A DNA stretch of 64,000 nucleotides, from NCBI RefSeq assembly GCF_001557535.2, contig NZ_CP014308.1, positions 372,001-436,000 of the forward strand, written 5' to 3'. This document shows, piece by piece, positions 55,538-63,913 of the stretch. How positions within the stretch are numbered: the stretch's first letter is position 1; each line of letters opens with the position of its first letter. A program made the translations under genes and the position numbers. Origin of the DNA: Burkholderia sp. PAMC 26561 (GTDB taxonomy: Bacteria; Pseudomonadota; Gammaproteobacteria; Burkholderiales; Burkholderiaceae). A model generated the notes under the pieces. The model was not told where the DNA came from. It was given only the letters and a program-made list of their open reading frames with translations, and made no database searches.

Positions 55538-57034
55538 ATGAAGCGCTTGAGCATACTCCCTGATCTGTCATTGGTAGCACTGTTGCTGGTCGCATGCGGC
55601 TGCACCGTTGGACCGAACTATTCGCTACCAAAATCCGCCGTCCTCAACGCCCCTTTCGCCCACGCGTCGCTTCCAGATGTCGACGGACAGCATATCGCGC
55701 AAGAGCAGGTCCCCTCCGACTGGTGGCATCTATACGACGATCCGCTTCTTGAACAACTCGTCAGTGATGCACTGAATTCGAACACCGACTTGCGTGTCGC
55801 CGCCGCTAATCTTGCAAGATATCAAGAAGCACTTCGCGTCGCGGAGGCCCAAGGGGGATTTTCTGGTAGCGCGTCCGCAGCATTCGAGCGAGCGCAAGAG
55901 TCTGGCGAGCAGTACCTGATCTTCAGCAAGGTGCCGGTGGCAAACGAAGGAGATGTCGGCATCAAGATTTCCTATGAGTTCGATCTATTTGGCAAGCTGC
56001 GCCGTGGCGTAGAGGCCGCGAATGCCGACGGCGAAGCAACTCAGGCGGCTGAGGACCTCACGCGTATTACCGTCGTGGCCGACGTCGTACGCGCTTACAT
56101 CGAAAATTGCTTGGCGGCGGAACAACTGGCCATCGCGGAGCAATCGCTTGCACTGCAGAGGCAGCGCGTCGACGTCTCGCGCCGACTGCGCAATGCCGGA
56201 CGCGGCAATCGACCGGATGTGACGAACGGACAGACCCAGCTCCAGTCCCTGGCGGCGGAAATCCCCAGCTATACAGGTCGCCGCAAAATGGCGCAGTACC
56301 AACTCGCGATGTTGCTTGCGCGTGCTCCGTCGGATCTGCCGCCTGCTGTGCTCACGTGCAACGCGGTCCCCCAGATAAAGCAAGCACTGCCAGTAGGCGA
56401 CGGAGCCACATTGCTTATGCGTCGCCCGGATGTACGTGAGGCAGAGCGGCAACTTGCGGCTTCGACGGCGCGGGTCGGCGTAGCCACCGGTGCGCTTTAT
56501 CCGACCGTAATTTTCGGAGCGTCGGCTGGGACAACCGGTGTACTCGAAGACTTAGGGATGTTATCGACCAATCATTGGAGCTTCGGCCCTCTCATCAGTT
56601 GGACCTTCCCTACCAACGGTGCCCGCGGTCGCGTGCATGAGGCGGAAGATACGAGCACAGCGGCGCTCGCGCATTTTGACGGCGTCGTCTTAAATGCTTT
56701 ACGCGAAACGGAGACGACTCTAGCCACCTACGTTGCCGACTATACCCGAGCCGAAGCTTTACGTGCCGCGCTTAAGTCAGCTACAGAGTCGGCCGACGAA
56801 ACGCACCGGTCGTATGTCGGCGGCCGGCAGTCATTCATTTCCGACCTAGATGCGACTCGCACGCTAACCGGGACTCGCGCGCAGGTCGCAGCCTCCGAAG
56901 GACAGGTGGCGATCGATCAAGCGAACCTGTTCCTCGCGCTAGGCGGTGGGTGGGAGCGGGAGCGCGAGCGGGAATACAGCGTCGACTCAAGCGGGCCCGC
57001 GATCGTTCACCCCGAACAACGTGGACCTAATTGA
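55538..57034 (+). CDS. Outer-membrane efflux lipoprotein (NodT type)
   Basis: 498 residues from the ATG at 55538; the longer frame to 55490 is unconserved. Signal peptide with lipobox L-V-A-C (Cys20) followed by C-T-V-G-P-N-Y. Features: D-W-W-H-L-Y-D-D-P-L-L, Y-E-F-D-L-F-G-K-L-R-R, L-M-R-R-P-D-V-R-E-A-E-R, and closing L-A-L-G-G-G-W-E. It forms a trimeric outer-membrane channel. The Aae-like genes follow after 500 bp on the same strand, and together they would form a complete tripartite system. Confidence 0.92.
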   Translation: MKRLSILPDLSLVALLLVACGCTVGPNYSLPKSAVLNAPFAHASLPDVDGQHIAQEQVPSDWWHLYDDPLLEQLVSDALNSNTDLRVAAANLARYQEALRVAEAQGGFSGSASAAFERAQESGEQYLIFSKVPVANEGDVGIKISYEFDLFGKLRRGVEAANADGEATQAAEDLTRITVVADVVRAYIENCLAAEQLAIAEQSLALQRQRVDVSRRLRNAGRGNRPDVTNGQTQLQSLAAEIPSYTGRRKMAQYQLAMLLARAPSDLPPAVLTCNAVPQIKQALPVGDGATLLMRRPDVREAERQLAASTARVGVATGALYPTVIFGASAGTTGVLEDLGMLSTNHWSFGPLISWTFPTNGARGRVHEAEDTSTAALAHFDGVVLNALRETETTLATYVADYTRAEALRAALKSATESADETHRSYVGGRQSFISDLDATRTLTGTRAQVAASEGQVAIDQANLFLALGGGWEREREREYSVDSSGPAIVHPEQRGPN

Positions 57035-57534
57035 CGATTGCGTCTGACAGTCCCTGATACCGGCATCGAACCAATATCTAGTTATACGGACCACTGCCGG
57101 CCCGCATCGTGTTCAATACGGCTGGAGCGTAACTATATTGGTCGACGATGCGAGACTCAGTCGTGTTGCGCATCTGAGAAGGGCAACGCCCAGACGACTC
57201 AGCTAGCTGCAGGCTCGCTGGGTTTGCTTTCGTTGTAAGTGGGCTTTTCTAAAAAAGCTCGGTATTCAGCCTCACTCACTCATAACGCCATGATGATTGT
57301 ATGAATGCCAAAAAAATTATTGAAAGAGTTGCTCTAAAAAGACAACTTTTGATGTACCGGCACATCCATTTCCCGAGGATACTGGACTAGACCTAGTCGA
57401 ATAATGGATTCTCGTCGCCGTCCAATAACGCCCCAACGCGGGAGCTGTACGAACGAACTACGCATCCTGTTGACAACACGACGAGTGCACATCGCTAAGG
57501 TTTTCAAAATTAGATGCATGTACACTGATAAACC
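57035..57534. other. Spacer between the channel gene and the Aae-like operon
   Basis: No gene. A weak hairpin (GCTTTT/AAAAGC near 57245-57262) may end the channel transcript. GCATGTACACTG just before 57535 resembles the GTTGCATATACACC elements. Confidence 0.4.
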
Positions 57535-59565
57535 ATGAAAAATGCAGATCTCGGACCCACGCTATTCTCGCTGCGTAGTTTTGTAGCAGCAATTCTCGCG
57601 TATTGGATCGCGCTCGAGATCGGACTAGCGCGTCCTTTCTGGGCTATAACGACGGTATATCTTGTCTCTCAGCCATTCGCAGGCGCCGTCCTTTCTAAAT
57701 CAGCGTACCGTCTTGCCGGAACGATCTTGGGAGGGGCCGCAGCGGTTGTGCTTGTTCCCAATTTCGTCAACCAACCGGTGGTATTAAGTCTAGCAATGGC
57801 AACTTGGCTAGGCGTGTGCATGTTTGCCTCCGCTCTGGACCGCACACCACGGGCTTACACTTTCCTTTTGGCTGGCTATACCACTAGTATCATCGGCTTC
57901 CCGAGTGTCAATGCCCCAGGGGTAATTTTCAACACCGCTATTTTGCGAGTGCAAGAGATCGTGATTGGCATCGTCGTGGCGGGGTTCGTCCACGCTTTCA
58001 TTTTTCCCTCGACGGTAACGAGGCAGCTGAAGGTTCGCGTCCGCGAAATTAGAAACAACACGAAAGCGTGGACTATTAGGGCGCTATCCGGTGAACGGAG
58101 TCAAACCTTTCGGCGCGAGCGCCAACGTGTAGTACTTGACATCAACGAGCTTCAGCAGCTGTCGTACCATCTGCCATACGACATGGGTAGGTCTGTGCCT
58201 CGCGTCGACGTGATTCGCGCGCTGCAGCAACAGTTGTCTCTTATGGTTGGGGTAGTCCGTGCCGTCGAAGACAGAATCGACGTTCTGTTAAGAGATCAAA
58301 GTGGTCTTCCCGCCGGATTTGCGGGTCTACTTGAACGCGTGATCGAATGGCTATCCGATCGCGAAAACGCCTCGTTCGGCGCACAGGCAGGCGCGTTAAT
58401 CGAACAAGCACGACGCCTGGAACCCAGCGTCGAGAACTCTTGGCAGTGGAGAGACATGGTCACTGTCAATCTGACTGTCAGATTGATTGAGCTAATAGAG
58501 GCACATCGCAACGCTTTCCTTTTGTCGAATTCGATTTATAACGTCAAATCTGACGATCAGGGAATAACCGCCGGGTTGATCGAAACCGCAGGTAGCCGGT
58601 CGTTCCACACTGACGTAGGAGCCGCGACAAGGTCGGCGGTAGGTGCCGCTATAACGGTTCTACTTGCATGCACTTTTTGGATCGCGACTGAATGGGTCGA
58701 CGGCGCAGTGGCCGCACTCATCGCCGGCGTGACCTGTGCCCTCTTCGGACCCACGGATAACCCGACCGCGGCAGCGAAGAAATTTCTCATAGGATCAATA
58801 GCCGGGAGCTGCCTCGCGACAGCCTATGGGTATGTGGTGTTCCCACGTGTGACCGATTTTGTCATGCTCGCAGCCGTACTCGCACCGTCGCTTTTGTTTC
58901 TAGGAAGCGCGCTAGCACGCCCACCGATCTCATTGCTCGCTCTCGGCGCCTTGATCGGCCTAATCAATACGGTCGGATTGAATGCCACATACAGCCGCGA
59001 CTTCCCCGGTTTCATCAATGGTGCAATTGCTCAAAATGTCGGCACTGCATTCGCAATTGTGACGCTTTCTATCTTTAGAACGTTTGGCGACCAAGAGGCT
59101 GTTCGGCGCCTACGCCAAGCTGGATTTCGTGACGTGATTGGGCGCACTGAAGGACGATTTAATGAACTTGCTCCATGGGTGAGCCGTATGCTTGATCGCA
59201 TTAGCATGGTCGCCACGCGGTCTACTGCGCAGCCGGGAGAGCCAGATAGTTCAGTGGTCGACGCATTACAGGACTTGCGCATTGGTTTAGTCGCGGGCGA
59301 GCTGCGGATTTTGATGGATCAGTCCCCACTCAGTCGGCGGGCGACTATGGGAGAAGTATTAAAGGCAATAGCTGACTTCTATTCCGAGCGCGCTCGAGAT
59401 ATGGGCGCCCAGCCGAAACCCGAGCTGCTGGCAATGCTGGACAGCTTGGTTCACGACGTTGGTGGCGATCCGGACTTGGCGCGCCGGCGGGCCGCCGCCA
59501 CGCTGATCACTAGCTTACGTTGTAATCTCTTCCCAAGCGCGACGATAGGCGAGGCGCAATTATGA
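57535..59565 (+). CDS. FUSC-family aromatic acid exporter (AaeB-like)
   Basis: 676 residues of the FUSC/PET family. An N-terminal bundle of about five or six transmembrane segments starts S-F-V-A-A-I-L-A-Y-W-I-A-L with the hallmark R-P-F-W-A-I-T-T-V-Y, then a cytoplasmic helical domain (about 170-350), then a second membrane bundle (from T-R-S-A-V-G-A-A-I-T-V-L-L) and a C-terminal cytoplasmic domain. In AaeB this protein drives efflux of p-hydroxybenzoate-like acids. There is no Shine-Dalgarno sequence before the ATG. The stop overlaps the DUF1656 start. Confidence 0.92.
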   Translation: MKNADLGPTLFSLRSFVAAILAYWIALEIGLARPFWAITTVYLVSQPFAGAVLSKSAYRLAGTILGGAAAVVLVPNFVNQPVVLSLAMATWLGVCMFASALDRTPRAYTFLLAGYTTSIIGFPSVNAPGVIFNTAILRVQEIVIGIVVAGFVHAFIFPSTVTRQLKVRVREIRNNTKAWTIRALSGERSQTFRRERQRVVLDINELQQLSYHLPYDMGRSVPRVDVIRALQQQLSLMVGVVRAVEDRIDVLLRDQSGLPAGFAGLLERVIEWLSDRENASFGAQAGALIEQARRLEPSVENSWQWRDMVTVNLTVRLIELIEAHRNAFLLSNSIYNVKSDDQGITAGLIETAGSRSFHTDVGAATRSAVGAAITVLLACTFWIATEWVDGAVAALIAGVTCALFGPTDNPTAAAKKFLIGSIAGSCLATAYGYVVFPRVTDFVMLAAVLAPSLLFLGSALARPPISLLALGALIGLINTVGLNATYSRDFPGFINGAIAQNVGTAFAIVTLSIFRTFGDQEAVRRLRQAGFRDVIGRTEGRFNELAPWVSRMLDRISMVATRSTAQPGEPDSSVVDALQDLRIGLVAGELRILMDQSPLSRRATMGEVLKAIADFYSERARDMGAQPKPELLAMLDSLVHDVGGDPDLARRRAAATLITSLRCNLFPSATIGEAQL

Positions 59566-59780
59566 TCGGGGAGGTGTCTCTTGGCGGGGTGTACCTGCCC
59601 GTGCTTGTATTTCTAGGCATCATATCGCTTGTTGTTTTTGCGTTCTTGTCAGCGTTAATTTCAATTTTGAAGCTATACCGTTTTTTCGCCTATCGGCCCT
59701 TGGTGGATCTTGCTCTTCTTATAATCGTCATGGGCCTCGTCGTTGCATGCAGCTCAGGTTTGCAGGAGTTAAGTATATGA
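59562..59780 (+). CDS. DUF1656 small membrane protein (AaeX-like)
   Basis: A 72-residue protein with two transmembrane segments (about residues 13-33 and 47-65). It starts M-I-G-E-V-S-L-G-G-V-Y-L-P-V-L, the usual beginning of DUF1656/AaeX proteins, and R-F-F-A-Y-R-P-L-V-D-L lies between the segments. Its role in the Aae pump is unknown but the gene is nearly always found there. The start overlaps the FUSC stop and its own stop overlaps the HlyD-type start. Confidence 0.9.
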   Translation: MIGEVSLGGVYLPVLVFLGIISLVVFAFLSALISILKLYRFFAYRPLVDLALLIIVMGLVVACSSGLQELSI

Positions 59781-60700
59781 AGCGAATGCTTGCCGCCTTG
59801 TCCCGATGGCTATTCACTTTGGCGTTAGTGATCACTGCGGTGGTTGCAGCAGTCGCAATATGGCAACGCTACGAAACTCAACCATGGACGCGCGACGGAC
59901 ACGTTCGCGCCGACATAGTGCGCGTTGCGCCTGACGTGGGCGGTCTGGTAACCCTCGTAGCAATCCACGACAACGAGGAAGTCAAGATCGGTCAACTCTT
60001 GTTTGTGGTCGACCGACCGCGCTACAGCGATGCGCTCGCAGCCGATGACGCCGCAATTGAAAGCGCCCGGGCGACGTTGAACCAGGCACGACGAGAAGCA
60101 AAGCGGGATCTGGCGCTCGGGGACCTAGTGTCGGTAGAGACGCATGAGCAGAATACCGCTAGGGTTCAAACCGCTCTGGCCAGCGTCGATCAGGCTATCG
60201 CTTCCCGAAGCACAGCCGCGCTCAACGTATCTCGCACCGCAGTTCGGGCAAGCGTCAACGGGATCGTAACCAACCTGGACTTGCATCCCGGTGACTTCAT
60301 CGGCTCAGGTACACAAGCGCTCGCCTTGATCGATAAAGACTCACTCCGCGTCGAAGGGTATTTTGAGGAGACAAAACTACGCCACATACACGTTGGCAGT
60401 GCGGCACGGGTTGAACTGATGGGTGACGATCGGGTGCTCGTCGGCCACGTTGAGAGTATTTCAGCGGGCATTGCCGACGACCAGCGCTCTCAGACAGCGA
60501 ATTTGCTTCCCTCAGTTGCGCCTACATTCTCCTGGGTTCGCCTTGCTCAGCGTTTCCCCGTACGCGTCCGCATCGATCAGGTGCCTTCAGATCTCGCATT
60601 GATACCTGGACGGACGGCTACAGTCTCAGTAGACGCCAATCCCAGCGGTGCTCGCACAACGAACACGAATGGGAAAACCAAAGCACAAACCCGAGGCTGA
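59777..60700 (+). CDS. HlyD-family periplasmic adaptor (AaeA-like)
   Basis: 307 residues from the ATG at 59777, which overlaps the preceding stop (ATGA). An N-terminal membrane anchor (about 10-30) is followed by Y-E-T-Q-P-W-T-R-D-G-H-V-R-A-D, P-D-V-G-G-L-V, a coiled-coil hairpin, the lipoyl half with V-R-A-S-V-N-G-I-V-T-N-L, and D-F-I-G-S-G. This matches AaeA/EmrA-type adaptors that connect FUSC proteins with an outer-membrane channel. The C-terminal tail is polar and variable. Confidence 0.92.
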   Translation: MKRMLAALSRWLFTLALVITAVVAAVAIWQRYETQPWTRDGHVRADIVRVAPDVGGLVTLVAIHDNEEVKIGQLLFVVDRPRYSDALAADDAAIESARATLNQARREAKRDLALGDLVSVETHEQNTARVQTALASVDQAIASRSTAALNVSRTAVRASVNGIVTNLDLHPGDFIGSGTQALALIDKDSLRVEGYFEETKLRHIHVGSAARVELMGDDRVLVGHVESISAGIADDQRSQTANLLPSVAPTFSWVRLAQRFPVRVRIDQVPSDLALIPGRTATVSVDANPSGARTTNTNGKTKAQTRG

Positions 60701-61176
60701 GCGCAAAGCAGGCGCCGATACGGTCAGCCAGTTCAGCACGACTAACCAGCATCCCGTTCTGCCCAATCGGTACCTTCCGTCGCATCTTAGACTTGTGATA
60801 TACCGGGAAAATCGTCGGCGGAGCAGCATGCCAATCGCCCACGCTGAGCAGACGCTCGTGGCGCATATTTTTAAGCCGACCTCAGGGCAGGTTAGCAACT
60901 TATTTTTTCTCTTGATTGCGACGCTGCGATTGTATGAGGGAGCTTCCAGTCACCGTAATCGAAAAAGTCGGGGGCGAGGCGGACAGTGACACCGCATTGC
61001 ACGGGACATTGTGTCCGCCTGCCGAGGACTTCGAAGAGCGTACGACCAAAACGATGACCTAGCAGCTTTCGGCATCAACGATTACTAAGGCACTGAATCA
61101 AGTCGCCTTGCAAGCCGCCAAAAAAACCTATCGCACGTGACGGAGACGATTGTCAAGCGGTAGGAGGGTCAGCACC
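60701..61176. other. Intergenic, contains a 9-bp inverted repeat
   Basis: No gene recognised. AGGCGGACA (60977-60985) and TGTCCGCCT (61012-61020) form a perfect 9-bp inverted repeat around 26 bases. Confidence 0.45.
60977..61020. repeat. Perfect 9-bp inverted repeat AGGCGGACA
   Basis: Arms at 60977-60985 and 61012-61020 with a 26-base spacer. No adjacent coding start; it may be a remnant of a mobile-element end or a binding site. Confidence 0.35.
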
Positions 61177-61923
61177 CTATCCCGAAGTTTTCTCATACTG
61201 CATCGTCCAAATTGCCTGATCTCCCGGCAAATAGGTGTTCCCGACCCACGGAGATCCACAGACGTGTAGATACGCGTAAGGGGTCCCTGGAAACATTATC
61301 CATGCGCCGGCGTCCCGTACATTGGTCGGCAGTCCACAGTGCGTCGAATCGAACGGCCAAAGTATCATCCAATGCGGGCCGATTGGGATCGCAGGACTTG
61401 TTTGGTCGAGTGCATTGGTGTTGCTATGCTGAGTCGCACCGCAAAGCATGTAGCAAAGGCCGGGGGTCGTATTGGACGGACGAGGTTTTCCCGCTATAAC
61501 GTCGTTAAACCACTGCATACCGATACGATCTACGCACATCGGGGGATCGCCAACTCGGTTCTCATTGCCGGGAGTACAGACCCACTCGTTCGTTCCTTTA
61601 CGTAGGACAGTTGTTAAGCTGCCTTGGCGGTCCATCTCGGCAATCGTGGCATCCTTAGTAATTTCATATGGGCCGGCCCTCATCGCACGAGCGATCTTGA
61701 CGGCTTTGATTTCTGCATCTTGGTTATCAACAGCCGGACCAGTAGGAAGTGCGATGGCCGCGTTGCTATAACTCCCATGCACTTGATCCTGCGACCAGGC
61801 CCTTTCGCCAAGTGTCGCAAGTGCTGCTCCAAGCAAACCAACGCCTGCAATTAGCCTGCGACGACTCGTTAGTGTCTGCTGTTCCGTGCTTTCACTGGTG
61901 TCGGAAGGTTGTCCCGGTGTCAT
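61177..61923 (-). CDS. Tat-exported protein of unknown function
   Basis: The ATG at 61923 (GAGG seven bases upstream) gives 248 residues; the ORF is open further but the extra part is unconserved. The N-terminus has a twin-arginine signal S-R-R-R-L-I-A-G-V-G-L-L-G-A-A-L (about 20-40). The mature part has six cysteines (W-V-C-T-P-G, M-C-V-D, L-C-Y-M-L-C-G, H-C-G-L-P, H-V-C-G-S-P-W) and repeated aromatic motifs. Tat export suggests folding or cofactor binding in the cytoplasm before export. I recall similar hypothetical proteins but no function. It is a single leftward gene. Confidence 0.72.
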   Translation of the reverse strand: MTPGQPSDTSESTEQQTLTSRRRLIAGVGLLGAALATLGERAWSQDQVHGSYSNAAIALPTGPAVDNQDAEIKAVKIARAMRAGPYEITKDATIAEMDRQGSLTTVLRKGTNEWVCTPGNENRVGDPPMCVDRIGMQWFNDVIAGKPRPSNTTPGLCYMLCGATQHSNTNALDQTSPAIPIGPHWMILWPFDSTHCGLPTNVRDAGAWIMFPGTPYAYLHVCGSPWVGNTYLPGDQAIWTMQYEKTSG

Positions 61924-62641
61924 GCAAATCCTCAGTAAAATATTACTCGATGCGTTTATCGCGCAATCTAAGATTGATCTGGCAATACTGCAGGCCACCA
62001 GAAACAGCAGGTGGGTACGAAAGGCTTACGTCAGGCCGATTGCCCAGATTCATCCCGACGCCTATCCAGACGAATCTGGCACGTTGTCTCTTTATTGAGC
62101 TGAAAGCTCTTCGGTGGCGATGTGAACATTATCTGCAAGGCTCTGCGAGGTACCCGTACTATGGGCTGAATGTAATCTGATGTTAGTAGAAGGGCAATAA
62201 TCTATTGGTATGTCTCGGCGATGTTGTGAAGCCCCGTACTTTGGCAACTTAAGTGCGCCGATCCGCTGGGATTGACTAGCTCGACGGAGATTGTTTTGCA
62301 CCCCAGTATCCGTGCGCGTGCGCGGGGGTGCGCCCCGCCCTGTGCCGTCTCTACAACAGGACGTTGGAAACATCAGACACGGCCAGCGCTCATGGCCTGT
62401 CATCGGGGTCGCTTGGTGCTTTTCATTCTTGTTAGCTTGGCGATGAACACTGCCGGGGTCGGTAAATCCACACAGCAGTCTTTTTGCCAAATTCCCGCTA
62501 ATTGTGGTTTGCCACGCTCAGATACGCTCATCGCGACAGTATCATCAAGCTCTCCCCTCACGATGGCGAAAAGTTTATAGGAAGCGTCAAGGATGTCTCG
62601 AGCCTCGCGGATGTTATCGTCTCTAGTGTCGAGGTCCGACC
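61924..62641. other. Intergenic, no gene seen
   Basis: About 700 bp between the Tat-protein promoter and the IS66 remnant; open frames here carry no family pattern. Confidence 0.4.
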
Positions 62642-62812
62642 CACTTCGGCTGCCTCGCCCACGCGCGACGCGCCTTTGTTGATGCCTTCAAGGGCATGAA
62701 GAAACCAGGCGGGCGGGCCGCACATGCACTCGAATACTTCAAGGCGCTCTACCAGGTCGAAACACCCGCAAAGGGAGATCTGCCCGAAAGCGAGACGCGC
62801 GTCGATTACACG
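62642..62812 (+). pseudogene. IS66-family transposase (TnpC) fragment, left part
   Basis: The frame reads H-F-G-C-L-A-H-A-R-R-A-F-V-D-A-F-K, then A-L-E-Y-F-K-A-L-Y-Q-V-E and E-T-R-V-D-Y-T, a stretch from the catalytic region of IS66 TnpC. It is cut on the left at about 62640 and on the right by the IS30 insertion. After the IS30 element the same frame resumes (63914 on) with F-R-L-R-Q-Q-H-S-V-P, as in IS66. Confidence 0.75.
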
Positions 62813-63913
62813 GCGGGCTCAAAACTGAAGCGCAACACCAAAGCGTATAAGGTGTTGTAATGCACAAAGCGAATCAGTATGAGCAGTTGCAAGCCGAGGA
62901 ACGTCTAGAGATCGCGAGCCTGCGTCAACGGGGCTCGAGTATCCGGGCCATGGCCCGGATACTCGGACGCTCGGCCTCTACCGTCAGCCGTGAACTGAGG
63001 CGCAATAGCTCTGTGCTCGGTTATGTCCCAGCGGCGGCGCACGCGCTCAGTTCGGCCCGACGAACCGACACGGTCACCGCGCCCAAACTTGGGCCTCACA
63101 GCGCCTGCTGGAGGGTCGTCCTCACGCTGCTCGAGTGGCGTTGGTCACCTCAGCAAATCTCTGGAATTCTCAAGCGTATGTTTCCGACCGATCCTACTTT
63201 GCAGATCTCGCACGAAACGATTTACACGACCATCTACGCTCACCCAGGCGGAGAATTACGGCGCCAACTCATTGCTTGTTTGCGTCGTGCTCATCGCGCC
63301 CGTATGTCGCGCACGCGGGGTAATGATCGCCGCTGGCAAATTCCCAATATGGTCAGCATTCACGTGCACCCACCTGAAATCGAGGATCGCGTGATGCCCG
63401 GGCACTGGGAGGGCGACTTCATCAAAGGCGAAGGCAATCGCTCCTCAGTTGGCGTGTTGGTGGAGAGAACAAGCCGTCTGGTACTGCTGGCCAAGATGCA
63501 CGATGCCACAGCCGAATCTGCACTGGCCGGCTTCTCGGCCAAGCTCAACTCGATTCCCGAACACTTGCGTCAAAGCTTCACTTACGACCAAGGGCGTGAA
63601 CTCTCACGACATCAAGAACTTGCCGCTCAAACTGGCGTGAACGTCTATTTTTGCAATCCACATAGCCCGTGGCAGCGCGGAACTTGTGAAAATACCAATG
63701 GCCTGTTGCGCGAGTATTTACCCAAAGGCACCGATCTTTCCGTGCATAGTCAGGCAGACCTCGACATCATTGCCGACAGCTTGAACAAGCGACCTCGTGC
63801 CACCCATGCGTTTCATTCTCCCTTCGAGGTATTCGCCGCGACGCTACAAGCAGCGGATCTAGCAACGTCATCTAAACATTAACCTAGCTGTTGCACTTCG
63901 ACTTGAGACCGCC
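62813..63913 (+). mobile_element. Complete IS30-family insertion sequence inside IS66 remnant
   Basis: The 1101-bp element has related ends (GGCGGGCTC... at the left, GGCGGTCTC... reading inward from the right, with GAAG-GCAACA also shared) and is flanked by a 3-bp duplication CAC (62810-62812 and 63914-63916). The single transposase gene fills it. Removing the element and one CAC rejoins the IS66 frame. Confidence 0.85.
62860..63882 (+). CDS. IS30-family transposase
   Basis: 340 residues, intact. N-terminal helix-turn-helix (L-R-Q-R-G-S-S-I-R-A-M-A-R-I-L-G-R-S-A-S-T-V-S-R-E-L) and DDE integrase core: G-H-W-E-G-D (first Asp), T-Y-D-Q-G-R-E-L (second Asp), and P-W-Q-R-G-T-C-E-N-T-N-G-L (Glu). 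R-P-R-A-T-H-A-F-H-S-P-F-E-V-F closes the protein, as in other IS30 members. All three acids are kept. Confidence 0.95.
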   Translation: MHKANQYEQLQAEERLEIASLRQRGSSIRAMARILGRSASTVSRELRRNSSVLGYVPAAAHALSSARRTDTVTAPKLGPHSACWRVVLTLLEWRWSPQQISGILKRMFPTDPTLQISHETIYTTIYAHPGGELRRQLIACLRRAHRARMSRTRGNDRRWQIPNMVSIHVHPPEIEDRVMPGHWEGDFIKGEGNRSSVGVLVERTSRLVLLAKMHDATAESALAGFSAKLNSIPEHLRQSFTYDQGRELSRHQELAAQTGVNVYFCNPHSPWQRGTCENTNGLLREYLPKGTDLSVHSQADLDIIADSLNKRPRATHAFHSPFEVFAATLQAADLATSSKH

